Source: Nitrososphaerales archaeon TH5896 | GTDB taxonomy: Archaea; Thermoproteota; Nitrososphaeria; Nitrososphaerales; Nitrososphaeraceae | Length of the DNA stretch: 12,942 bases | Assembly (NCBI GenBank): GCA_014523625.1 | Contig: JAATVP010000150.1 | Coordinates: 1-12,942, forward strand | Direction: 5' to 3' | In this document: positions 6,863 to 12,827 of the stretch, piece after piece | Position numbering within the stretch: position 1 is the stretch's first letter | Layout: each line of letters starts with the position of its first letter | Notes under the pieces: model-generated | Told to the model about the DNA's origin: nothing | The model's input: the letters and a program-made list of their open reading frames with translations, nothing else | Database searches by the model: none | Position numbers and translations under genes: made by a program

Positions 6863-7171
6863 CTAAGTCTCATGATGGTAACCTAAGCTAACGTCTTTCT
6901 TTGCTAAAAGCTTGCAAAGTAACTCATTTATCATCTTTTGCTGTTGTAATATTAATCCCATACACATCGATTCAAACGAAAAGTACTTTCCCTTGGCTTT
7001 AGCAGCTCCTGAATAGGTTTTGATATCCTCTAGCATTTGACAGAAAATAATTCGATTTTCATTCCGAAGCATGCTTCCAAAGCTATCCCAAGATTCAATT
7101 TCATTTTCTAATATTTTGTCATCGTCTGTGCGTGTTTTGGTTAAATTGGATGACTCCATTTTCTTAGGCAA
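6863..7171 (-). CDS. Hypothetical protein, mostly helical
   Basis: The frame runs from TTG 7171 (102 aa); ATG 7159 (98 aa) is an equally good or better start because it avoids the weak codon, and a TATA-like TTTATTTTTAGC lies further upstream on the minus strand. The N-terminus is charged (residues 5-30), followed by a helical domain ESWDSFGSMLRNENRIIFCQ and a helix-rich end with MCMGLILQQQKMINELLCKL. The protein is predicted soluble; the three cysteines do not form a clear metal motif. I recall similar small uncharacterised proteins in thaumarchaea but cannot assign a function. It is isolated, with no operon partner. Confidence 0.6.
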   Translation of the reverse strand: MPKKMESSNLTKTRTDDDKILENEIESWDSFGSMLRNENRIIFCQMLEDIKTYSGAAKAKGKYFSFESMCMGLILQQQKMINELLCKLLAKKDVSLGYHHET

Positions 7172-7485
7172 CTTCCAAAACTAATTTTTATCTTACCATG
7201 CTAAAAATAAAGCAGGCCTCCGGGATAAGGGGGAGTCACCTCTATTATGTATCTCACGTCGTATGTGTTTAATGAAGCGTAGTCAGTAAAGAGAACCAAT
7301 ATACTATCACAATTTTCAAATACAGTGTTAGAAAAAGTTAAAGTCATGCAGTTGTGGATTAGCCATGACCTGTAGTTGTAGCAAGATAGGGATACGTGTA
7401 TTGACTAAGTGGCTTGGGGGGGGTTTCAGGCTAGAATTGTCCCCCCTGCCGTCATAGTACGCGGAATTTGAACTAGTATGAATGT
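7172..7485. other. Intergenic region with G-run hairpin
   Basis: No gene is seen. It has a 6-bp inverted repeat GTCATG/CATGAC (7343-7348 and 7364-7369) and the G8/C6 hairpin at 7411-7450 described separately. Confidence 0.45.
7411..7450. repeat. GC-rich hairpin with eight-G tract
   Basis: GGC (7411-7413) and a run of eight G (7416-7423) face six C (7441-7446) and GCC (7448-7450), giving about nine G-C pairs across a 2/1 internal loop and an apical loop of about 17 bases. It lies in the 3' region of the minus-strand gene ending at 7486, so it could stabilise or end that transcript, though no T tract follows. Confidence 0.5.
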
Positions 7486-7908
7486 TTACACATTTTTCGG
7501 AAAAAGTTTATCTATTAATATGAAATCTCTTATTTCATATTTCTTAAGCTCATCACACATTTCTTTCAGTTTCTTCTTTCTGCCATACAGAGCCATATTG
7601 AGATTTCCATATTCATACTCAGTAACTATTTCTACGGCATTTCGATCTATTAGAGACCCCATTACATTGTTCATGGTGAATTTGTAGACAGCTCCTCCTT
7701 CTTTCTGAAGATATTCTTGACTGAATTTAGAATCGATGGATGCTTTTAGATCAGTTCTATGAAACAGAAGAATTTCAGGAAATGTGTCGTAAATACCAGT
7801 CACACTACACATATACTTCAAGATTCTCCACTCAAAGCTAGACAAGTCATCAATAGAGATATGCTTCTTGAACGATTCCTCAGGAGTTTTTTCATTCATG
7901 TCAATCAT
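7486..7908 (-). CDS. Hypothetical protein, winged-helix-like
   Basis: The 140-residue soluble protein starts at ATG 7908 (a second ATG lies three codons on). An AT-rich TATA-like element (minus-sense TTTAAAAA, centred about 28 bases upstream) suggests a leaderless transcript. The segment DDLSSFEWRILKYMCSVTGI followed by TMNNVMGSLIDRNAVEIVTE and YGNLNMALYGRKKKLKEMC has the helix-helix-wing layout of a winged-helix domain, and the C-terminus is lysine-rich. This is a fold guess from pattern; no named family is recognised. It is divergent from the membrane-protein unit at 8064-8581. Confidence 0.65.
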   Translation of the reverse strand: MIDMNEKTPEESFKKHISIDDLSSFEWRILKYMCSVTGIYDTFPEILLFHRTDLKASIDSKFSQEYLQKEGGAVYKFTMNNVMGSLIDRNAVEIVTEYEYGNLNMALYGRKKKLKEMCDELKKYEIRDFILIDKLFPKNV

Positions 7909-8063
7909 AAATATTATTATTTGGTTTGTATTTAATTTTTAAAATATTAGTTAGCTGACTTAGACTAGGTCAAAAAACCCATACTCAATCTCAAATATAC
8001 GATGTACTCAGATTTCTCTCCGATACTTATCTGAAATTAACCTTTCCTCTAGGGATATCTTTA

Positions 8064-8147
8064 ATGATAACAGCTTATATTACCATCGTCCTAGCACCAT
8101 CATCATATTTTATAATGATTAGCCCTAAATCAATAGTGAAGAAATGA
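8064..8147 (+). CDS. Possible 27-residue membrane leader peptide or remnant, ATGA-overlapping next gene
   Basis: ATG 8064 opens a 27-codon frame encoding one hydrophobic helix (ITAYITIVLAPSSYFIMI) and a basic tail KSIVKK. Its TGA overlaps the ATG of the next gene as ATGA, the same coupling used by the ABC pair. AGGGAT (8051-8056) is a plausible ribosome binding site. The frame is open for 35 further codons upstream (from 7959) without an ATG, so it may instead be the tail of a decayed gene. Confidence 0.35.
   Translation: MITAYITIVLAPSSYFIMISPKSIVKK
8105..8114 (+). promoter_or_regulatory. TATA-like element upstream of membrane protein
   Basis: ATATTTTATA is centred about 34 bases upstream of ATG 8144, which would give a short leader containing GTGAAG. 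It lies inside the possible 8064-8147 ORF, so if this promoter is used that ORF would not be on the same transcript. Confidence 0.35.
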
Positions 8148-8581
8148 CAGGTATTACGCGGAATGAACCTCCAAGGATCTCACTTCGAACAAACATTTGG
8201 ATAGTTATACCAATCGGCGTGCTAATCGTCGCAATCCTTAGTGCTAATTTGCTCCTACTCAACTATGTACATGTTTTTACAGCAATACTTTGGACTGGAA
8301 CTGATATTTTTATGGCTTTTTTGCTCGGTCCAGTACTTAGAAATGTAAGTCTTTCTACCCGAAAAGAAATAATCTCTTGGCTCATGCCAAAGATGGTTTT
8401 TTATATGCCAACTGTTGCAGCTGTTACAACTACAGCAGGTTATTTCCTTGCTTCGAAAGTAGGTTTAATTTCCTTACAGCCTCCAGTTTTCTATTGGGTT
8501 TCTACAGTCTTGATAATAGTCTCTGCTATGTTCATAATGGGTCTGGGTATACTACTACCAAACAAGTTTCCAAAACTGTAG
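8144..8581 (+). CDS. Multi-pass membrane protein (DUF2269/CopD-like), probably C-terminally shortened
   Basis: The 145-residue product has hydrophobic segments at about 18-40, 41-64, 83-104 and 113-138. Its core YVHVFTAILWTGTDIFMAFL, followed by GPVLR and later MPKMVFYMPT and GLGILLPN, matches a membrane family common in Nitrososphaera relatives in which H and W of the first block are conserved. As I recall them, relatives continue for some 50-60 residues after LLPN, with a charged loop and a last helix; here the frame ends four residues later and no other frame downstream clearly restores it. So it is either truncated or a short variant. Function is unknown. The start ATG 8144 overlaps the upstream micro-ORF. 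Confidence 0.7.
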   Translation: MTGITRNEPPRISLRTNIWIVIPIGVLIVAILSANLLLLNYVHVFTAILWTGTDIFMAFLLGPVLRNVSLSTRKEIISWLMPKMVFYMPTVAAVTTTAGYFLASKVGLISLQPPVFYWVSTVLIIVSAMFIMGLGILLPNKFPKL

Positions 8582-8702
8582 ATATTTGATTCCGATCTTT
8601 GCTGTATGTAAATTGGTATGTAATTTTTCGGCGGCAGTATTTGTTGGACCAGTTAACTTATCTGGTGCTCAATTTACAAAAGAAGCGTGAGAGGTCTAAC
8701 TC

Positions 8703-8957
8703 TCAATCTTTACGTCCCGACATCTCTTTTTTTACCATGCTCACCAACTCCACAATCTCGTCTTTTGACAAATCTCTTGGTTCGCTTCGAATTGGTTCAA
8801 TGCGATCAATATTCTTATTGATTACACTCCTGAGCTGTATTTGTTGCTCTGATCTGACAGCTGAGCTGAAGAGTCTGTCTCTTGACAATTCTTTCAAGAC
8901 CACATTTGTGAGTGTGTTTGCTGCGGGAAAGAAGTGATATACTAGAGTATATTCCAA
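8703..8957 (-). CDS. Hypothetical small charged protein, start uncertain
   Basis: The frame opens with a TTG (8957) immediately after an in-frame TGA, a poor start. GTG 8903 gives a 66-residue protein and lies about 37 bases downstream of a minus-sense TATA box within the palindrome at 8937-8952, so I favour it. The product is helical and charged, with ELSRDRLFSSAVRSEQQIQL and a terminal LSKDEIVELVSMVKKEMSGR. The composition looks coding and the opposite-strand frame looks like its shadow. Alternatively the upstream frame (to 9069) was once joined and a frameshift split them. No family is recognised. Confidence 0.45.
   Translation of the reverse strand: MEYTLVYHFFPAANTLTNVVLKELSRDRLFSSAVRSEQQIQLRSVINKNIDRIEPIRSEPRDLSKDEIVELVSMVKKEMSGRKD
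8937..8952. promoter_or_regulatory. Palindromic bidirectional TATA element
   Basis: ATATACT-AG-AGTATAT is a perfect 7-bp inverted repeat with a two-base centre. It provides a TATA core on both strands and sits between two divergent small frames (8703-8903 minus, 8994-9185 plus) at promoter-like distances of about 40-45 bases. It could equally be an operator. Confidence 0.4.
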
Positions 8958-8993
8958 TCAGTTCAATCTGACCTAGAATACAGCATTGACAAC

Positions 8994-9185
8994 ATGGAGT
9001 CTTCATCGCAAGTTCTTCGATGTCATCTTTGTAATTCCCATAATACAGAGCTAATACCCATCTCATCAAATGAATCGTTCAGGATAGATTATAGTGTGAC
9101 TCGAGGAATGGTAATGGAATTCTATAGAAACAATGAGATTGTCGACGGACAAGAATCTCCCGAACAACAAATAGTACCAGTTTAG
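8994..9185 (+). CDS. Hypothetical 63-residue protein with CxxC
   Basis: ATG 8994 lies about 45 bases downstream of the TATA core at 8946-8952. The product has one CxxC (CHLC) near residue 10 and a polar C-terminal half (YRNNEIVDGQESPEQQ) with purine-rich codons that look coding. A single CxxC pair is not enough for a zinc ribbon, so the gene may be partial. It overlaps a minus-strand frame (8815-9069) that I consider less likely. No family is recognised. Confidence 0.35.
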   Translation: MESSSQVLRCHLCNSHNTELIPISSNESFRIDYSVTRGMVMEFYRNNEIVDGQESPEQQIVPV

Positions 9186-9277
9186 ATTATGTTCGGAAAA
9201 AATAGAACGAAGCTGTTGCATTAAATGGCTCTTTTACTATGGAGAACTAATCAACTTAAGTAGTAACACAGTTTTAT

Positions 9278-9685
9278 CTAACTTATTATTTCCGCGACTA
9301 ACTCCATCAGGCTACTTAAATGAATTGGTTTTTCTATACACTTAGTTATACAATCATTTTCTTCCAAATCTTTTAGCAGTACATCATCTAAATCGTAAGC
9401 AGTAATTAGAATTATTTTAACTCCATTGTGTTCTTTTATCTTGCGGGCAACAGAGTCGCCCCGCATATCGCTCAATCCGTAATCTAATAGTATTAGATGT
9501 ATCTTTTTGCCCCGGTTCTTTTCTTCTATGAATTTTTCAACACAATTCTCGCCAGAATCAACTAGGATTATATTATATTTCGGACTTAAAGCAAGACCAA
9601 ATAACTCACGGCTATCTCGATCATCATCACATATCATTACTGTTTTCTTTTCAGCTTCAGAATGAGTCGCATCATGTTGCGACAT
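9278..9685 (-). CDS. Stand-alone response regulator receiver (CheY-like)
   Basis: The 135-residue protein is a single receiver domain. The acidic pocket is D20/D21 in MICDDDRDSR, the phosphoacceptor is D68 in LILLDYGLSDMRGD, the switch Thr is T95 in LITAYD, and the conserved lysine is K119 in EKP. There is no output domain, so it would act by protein-protein contact after phosphorylation by a histidine kinase encoded elsewhere. It starts at ATG 9685 with GGTGG nine to ten bases upstream. It follows the small membrane ORF by 18 bases, probably co-transcribed. All catalytic residues are present. Confidence 0.9.
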   Translation of the reverse strand: MSQHDATHSEAEKKTVMICDDDRDSRELFGLALSPKYNIILVDSGENCVEKFIEEKNRGKKIHLILLDYGLSDMRGDSVARKIKEHNGVKIILITAYDLDDVLLKDLEENDCITKCIEKPIHLSSLMELVAEIIS

Positions 9686-9703
9686 TGCCGTCCACCATAT
9701 GCG

Positions 9704-9892
9704 CTAGCGAACGAGAGCTACTACTTTCATTTGCTTGAACAAGCATGGCTTTACAGTATTTTTGCCGCTTGTTTTGATCTTACAAGCGGTAAAATGCCAG
9801 GCGGTTTCTAACGACAGGTATGTCAATACAAATCCAATTGTCACATACACCAGACCTGCAATAAGTCCTATTTCCATAATTATGAAATACAT
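9704..9892 (-). CDS. Small single-helix membrane protein upstream of the receiver
   Basis: The 62-residue frame starts at ATG 9892; the in-frame ATG 9877 gives 57 residues and lies about 28 bases below a minus-sense TCTTAATTA, which would make it leaderless. One transmembrane helix (GLIAGLVYVTIGFVLTYLS) is followed by LETAWHFTACKIK and a basic tail. The gene ends 18 bases before the receiver gene, so the pair could be an operon. The C-terminal third lies over two inverted repeats (9732-9745, 9760-9794), which is unusual for coding DNA. An opposite-strand frame of similar length exists; I prefer this one for its membrane-protein pattern and operon spacing. Confidence 0.45.
   Translation of the reverse strand: MYFIIMEIGLIAGLVYVTIGFVLTYLSLETAWHFTACKIKTSGKNTVKPCLFKQMKVVALVR
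9732..9794. repeat. Two nested-motif inverted repeats sharing GCTTG/CAAGC
   Basis: TGCTTG-AA-CAAGCA (9732-9745) is a 6-bp dyad. Fourteen bases on, a 13-bp stem pairs 9760-9772 (core GCCGCTTGT) with 9782-9794 (core ACAAGCGGT), with one G-T pair and a 9-nt loop. Both contain the same GCTTG/CAAGC arms. Confidence 0.55.
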
Positions 9893-10189
9893 GTTCGGAC
9901 TAATTAAGAAGCTTAAAGACTATGCATTAATAGTATAGTCAAGACTTGAATTTTGTAGTAGGATTATTATTAGTACTTACATGGCGTTTGATATATCTCG
10001 TAGCATATAGGAAATCCTAGATATCTGAAACAGTTAATCATCACTATCTTCTTATTTGCAGCACTAGTTCTTAATGCTTGGACTTTGTGCCGGAAACTGG
10101 ATGTGTGAAAGCTTCCTCAAACCGATTGATATTTAAGTTAAAACATAGTATGGTACTGTTGCCGCATTCATCTACTTACCGTAGTAAGT
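9893..10189. other. Intergenic region
   Basis: It contains a 6-bp inverted repeat GACTAT/ATAGTC (9918-9923 and 9935-9940) just upstream of the promoter-like TCTTAATTA of the small membrane gene, and a hairpin ACTTAC-CGTA-GTAAGT (10174-10189) directly beyond the stop of the next minus-strand gene. No coding sequence is convincing. Confidence 0.4.
10174..10189 (-). terminator. Hairpin directly after a stop codon, possible 3' end signal
   Basis: A perfect 6-bp stem with a CGTA loop touches the TAG of the BNR-repeat gene (10190-10192). No T run follows on the minus strand, so it is a weak terminator candidate; mRNA 3' stabilisation is another possibility. Confidence 0.25.
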
Positions 10190-10636
10190 CTATTCGGCCA
10201 TACCGATTGTTCCATTAGCTGCCAACTTCATTATGGGTGCAAATGTTGTGCCATTGTCTGTACTGATTGTAACTACCGGTTCGTTACTGGTTGCATTTCG
10301 TTCCCACCATGAAACAATTACGTTGTCATTATCTGCAGCTATTTGTATATCTTGTGATTCTGCATCGGTACTGTTGCTTAGATTGATCTTGTCTGTGAAT
10401 GTAGCGCCACCGTCCGTAGAAGCTCTGAACATCACTTCATAATTACCCGTTTTGTTAGTTGGCCATGCTAAGTAAATATTATCGTCTGATATGGCAATTG
10501 GTACCAAAAGTACTGGTGTCAGCGTTGTTGTTATGCTAGCGGCGACTTCGGTTAACTGCAATGGTAACGATGCCGCAGCAGCTGTTATTCCAAGAGCCAT
10601 TATTATAATGGCGCTTGCACTAAAATATTCGTTCAT
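10190..10636 (-). CDS. Secreted BNR/sialidase-like repeat protein
   Basis: The 148-residue product starts with a hydrophobic signal sequence (about residues 7-23, ASAIIIMALGITAAAAS), implying export. Two repeats of the exo-sialidase (BNR/Asp-box) type follow: NIYLAW...ASTDGGATF (S-x-D-x-G-x-x-F) and NVIVSWWE...STDNGTTF. The protein is small for a beta-propeller; one or two blades cannot close a propeller, so oligomerisation or a non-enzymatic surface role is likely. Many N-x-S/T sequons (NKT, NLS, NST, NAT, NGT) fit a surface glycoprotein. I recall paralogous short proteins of this kind in Nitrososphaera-group genomes. A minus-sense TATA element (10658-10665) centred 26 bases before ATG 10636 suggests a leaderless transcript. 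Confidence 0.78.
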   Translation of the reverse strand: MNEYFSASAIIIMALGITAAAASLPLQLTEVAASITTTLTPVLLVPIAISDDNIYLAWPTNKTGNYEVMFRASTDGGATFTDKINLSNSTDAESQDIQIAADNDNVIVSWWERNATSNEPVVTISTDNGTTFAPIMKLAANGTIGMAE

Positions 10637-10657
10637 GACGCTTTCACATGATTCGTA

Positions 10658-10665
10658 ATATTTAA
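10658..10665 (-). promoter_or_regulatory. TATA box for secreted repeat protein
   Basis: In minus-strand sense TTAAATAT is centred about 26 bases upstream of the ATG at 10636, the spacing expected for a leaderless archaeal transcript starting at the ATG. Confidence 0.45.
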
Positions 10666-10765
10666 GCTATAAGATGGCACGCTTTAGATGTGAACACTAT
10701 ATCCAAGTTTCATCATCTTATCTCATTATTTCTGATAAGCAGCTAACGTAATTTTCGTAGCTATC

Positions 10766-10981
10766 TCATTCCCAAACATTCTTCTCAGACCAATCTCGCT
10801 TGAATGGCATTATCTTTTTTGTATGTGACGGTATATCCCACGAGCCAATGAGACCATTGCATCTGCTGCAGCGAAACTCTATCCTAGAAGCACTTATGTT
10901 AAAGAACTCTATCTTGCGTGAACCTATCTTCGACAGATTACAGGTGCAATCTTTGGTCCGTTGCAATAACTCTTTTATCAT
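10766..10981 (-). CDS. Small cysteine-motif (putative zinc ribbon) protein
   Basis: The 71-residue product has C12-x-C14 near the N-terminus and C38-x2-C41 in EFRCSRCNGLIGSW, a two-knuckle arrangement with 23 residues between, consistent with a zinc ribbon although the first knuckle is C-x-C rather than C-x2-C. A basic and aromatic tail follows (KRDWSEKNVW). ATG 10981 is preceded by an AT-rich TATA-like TAATATCT (minus sense), about 21 bases upstream, so it may be leaderless. It could bind nucleic acid or protein; no specific function is recognised. The plus-strand frame opposite looks like a shadow. Confidence 0.55.
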   Translation of the reverse strand: MIKELLQRTKDCTCNLSKIGSRKIEFFNISASRIEFRCSRCNGLIGSWDIPSHTKKIMPFKRDWSEKNVWE

Positions 10982-11082
10982 AAATTAATGTCAATAGTAG
11001 ATATTACAAGATATGATTAATCTTTCTATTGGATGAACATAGAAGTTAGTAGACTGGTAATAATCATGATAAAAAGCTAAAT

Positions 11083-11108
11083 AATATTGTGCTTGATAGC
11101 ACAGTATT
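11083..11108. repeat. Strong hairpin, 11-bp stem with TGAT tetraloop
   Basis: AATATTGTGCT (11083-11093) pairs with AGCACAGTATT (11098-11108), with a single G-T pair. It lies in the 224-bp gap between the pseudogene ending at 11206 and the gene starting at 10981, next to a GC-rich patch (11110-11176) that contains further short dyads such as TCGCG/CGCGA. Confidence 0.5.
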
Positions 11109-11205
11109 TATGATAGTAGCGACGTGGACGCCCACTACTCACAATTGCATGATCTCGCGTGATTCGCTCGCGACAAGAGATACAAATTAGCTATAGAAAA
11201 CAAAT

Positions 11206-11746
11206 TCATATTTTTATTGAAAGCAACTCAAATGGATTATCACTATCAAGTACGAGTTTAGAAAAAATAGATGATTGATTACCTATTCTTTCTTGCAATC
11301 TGATAGCATTCTGATATCTTATGATATCCTGGCCAAGATCAGATAATTGAGCGCGCTGTAGCATAATAGTATTGTTCAAGTCTTTCTTTCTAAGTTCTAG
11401 TTCTATGACATCATTTGTTAGTATCTGTATCTTGTTCTCCAATGAGGGTAAATCATGACCTGCATATTTCAGAATCTTTAAGATATGCTGTTTACTTAGC
11501 ATCTTATTTTTCTTTAATAGTTTGAACAATTCGAAAAATGAATCAAAGCCGTACTTTAGCTCTTGGTAAATTAATGGCAAATCATAGAGCTGAATCAACG
11601 CCCAATATTCTTGCTCCAGCTCTGTGACTTCATCATATGGTATGTCTAATTCAATCGCGATATCAATGGGCTTCTTGACGAATAGTTTTATTTTCTTGAT
11701 GTAACTTAACAACAAGTTTTTCTTTTTCTTTCTTATTGAGAATCAT
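11206..11746 (-). pseudogene. Coiled-coil/HTH family protein with internal deletion and frameshift
   Basis: Two frames together spell one protein. From ATG 11746 the minus strand encodes MILNKKEKEKLVVKLHQENK, then TIRQEAH and a stop at 11663: the helix-turn-helix start of a family that I recall as highly multicopy in Nitrosocosmicus-type genomes. From about 11677 a second frame continues with KKPIDIAIELDIPYDEVTEL, EQEYWALIQLYDLPLIYQEL, AGHDLPSLENKI and a coiled coil (about 40 residues, ELELRKKDLNNTIMLQRAQL) to the stop at 11206. In intact members some 50-70 residues (rest of the HTH plus a linker ending in G-KKPID) separate these parts; here they are missing and the frame is shifted. The second frame alone has only a TTG (11715) as start and would begin with out-of-frame residues, so I call it broken. 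Family function is unknown; the motifs suggest DNA binding plus oligomerisation. Confidence 0.7.
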
Positions 11747-12218
11747 TTGCATGTATTTAATGGGCCGGCTGCTGCTAATAGCTTTTTTCCTGTTATCATC
11801 TGCTATTCGTCTGTAGATCGCTGCTACCATTTGTTATTAGTTGTTATTTTGAGCCATATTGACGGGGTATAAAGGGTATAGAGTACCAACTTTGGCCCGT
11901 AGTAATATAAAGAATATTAAGTAATATAACAGATATTGGATATCCATTAATCATCCCGTAGCATAACCAATTGCTGACACTTTCATTCTGAACATAATAT
12001 GTCATTTTTGGTTTCGTTTCGGCCGTCCTATCTATTTATTCCATGTAAATTGGTCTCAATCATATATTTGATGTCAGGTTCGTATGGATATGCTATCATC
12101 ATTACACTTATTCCATTAGTATAAGTACAAAATTGGTCAGTCAGCAATTATTTGCTATCTTATCTAAGAAAATTAAACCAGCTATTGTAAATGACAAACT
12201 ATCTAGTGATGATGGGTT
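11747..12218. other. Gene-poor interval
   Basis: No ORF is convincing. It has low-complexity GCTGCTA and TTGTTATT near-repeats (11765-11850), a duplicated GTAATATA about 24 bases apart around 11900-11930, and a 6-bp inverted repeat ACTTAT/ATAAGT (12106-12111, 12121-12126) that may belong to the promoter of the next gene. Confidence 0.4.
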
Positions 12219-12494
12219 ATGCGCAGAAATTCGTACATAAGCAGCTTGACTGAAAATCAGGTGTTATCTTACATACTTAGATCTATCTCTGAGGGAAAGA
12301 ATGAAGATGAAATTGCAGAAAGATTTGATGGAAATAAAGAGTTAGTAAAAACCTGGGTAGACTCTTTGAAGCAAGTTCAATTTATTGTTACGAATTGTTT
12401 CGATGAGCTAGTCGTAACACCAGACGCTAAAAACTATCTCGAAAAATATGGTGATTCAATAATAGCTGGTTATATACCAACTCCATTTGTATAA
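12219..12494 (+). CDS. Hypothetical small winged-helix-like protein
   Basis: The 91-residue product has the layout helix (LTENQVLSYILRSISEG), helix (KNEDEIAERFDG), helix (NKELVKTWVDSLKQVQFI), short strand (FDELVVTPD), helix (AKNYLEKYG), which resembles a winged helix-turn-helix followed by a short tail; basic residues are few in the putative recognition helix, so DNA binding is uncertain. ATG 12219 is preceded by AGTGATGATGGG (12204-12215), which can base-pair as a ribosome binding site. It is followed on the same strand by the PRC-barrel-like gene, 66 bases downstream with its own TATA box. Confidence 0.65.
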   Translation: MRRNSYISSLTENQVLSYILRSISEGKNEDEIAERFDGNKELVKTWVDSLKQVQFIVTNCFDELVVTPDAKNYLEKYGDSIIAGYIPTPFV

Positions 12495-12530
12495 TTTGCT
12501 ATATCCGACTTCGAAATAAAGTAACTAACT

Positions 12531-12540
12531 ATTATATAAT
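12531..12540 (+). promoter_or_regulatory. TATA box for a leaderless gene
   Basis: ATTATATAAT is centred about 26 bases upstream of ATG 12561. That spacing puts the transcription start at the start codon, and no ribosome binding site precedes the ATG, which fits a leaderless mRNA. Confidence 0.6.
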
Positions 12541-12560
12541 TTATTGGAATATATTATGTA

Positions 12561-12824
12561 ATGCAAAATAGCGAAGAAAAGCTTATTTCATTGGCAAGCT
12601 ATTATGCATTTCATAGAGCTTCTGCTATTTTAAGTCAGAATAAAGACAGGGAAATTGGAAAAGTATTTGCAGAATATAAAGATAAACTGATTGTAATAGA
12701 TGGGGAAATTAAAAAAGAACACATTTACTCAATCCCCAAAACAGAAGTAAATCATTATGGCGATAAAAGAGTTTATCTCAATGTATCAGAAAATTCTCTG
12801 AAAAAATTTGAAATATTAATTTAA
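12561..12824 (+). CDS. PRC-barrel-like small protein
   Basis: The 87-residue product has an N-terminal helix (EEKLISLASYYAFHRASAIL) and a beta-rich C-terminal part: REIGKVFAEYKDKLIVIDG, KEHIYSIPKTEVNHYGDKRV and YLNVSENSLKKFEI. The order G-K-V, a short D-K-L-I-V strand, Y-x-I-P-K, G-D-K-x-V-Y-L-N-V-S matches PRC-barrel-like (DUF2171-type) domains, found fused to many proteins or alone in archaea, with roles in RNA processing or stress responses in some members. The role here is unknown. It appears leaderless and forms a same-strand cluster with its neighbours. Confidence 0.7.
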   Translation: MQNSEEKLISLASYYAFHRASAILSQNKDREIGKVFAEYKDKLIVIDGEIKKEHIYSIPKTEVNHYGDKRVYLNVSENSLKKFEILI

Positions 12825-12827
12825 TTG

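Noticed and set aside
7478..7687. Plus-strand 69-codon frame, F/S-rich
   Set aside because: Antisense to the 7486-7908 gene; the S/F-rich pattern is the usual reverse of K/E-rich coding.
8377..8589. Plus-strand 70-codon frame inside the 8144-8581 membrane gene
   Set aside because: Overlapping alternative frame of a protein with recognisable family blocks.
8599..8937. Plus-strand 112-codon frame
   Set aside because: Serine/threonine/leucine-rich mirror of the charged minus-strand protein at 8703-8957; I also tested whether it continues the truncated 8144 protein and saw no match.
8815..9069. Minus-strand 84-codon frame overlapping two other candidates
   Set aside because: Its second half is an alternative frame of 8703-8957. 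Its first half could be a frameshifted N-terminus of that gene, but there is no evidence beyond adjacency.
9735..9938. Plus-strand 67-codon frame opposite the small membrane ORF
   Set aside because: The minus frame has a cleaner membrane helix and sits 18 bases before the receiver; the plus frame has no neighbour or ribosome binding site.
10233..10442. Plus-strand frame opposite the BNR protein
   Set aside because: Shadow of a gene with signal peptide and Asp-box repeats.
10800..10988. Plus-strand 62-codon frame opposite the cysteine-motif protein
   Set aside because: The minus frame has the paired cysteine motifs and a better promoter.
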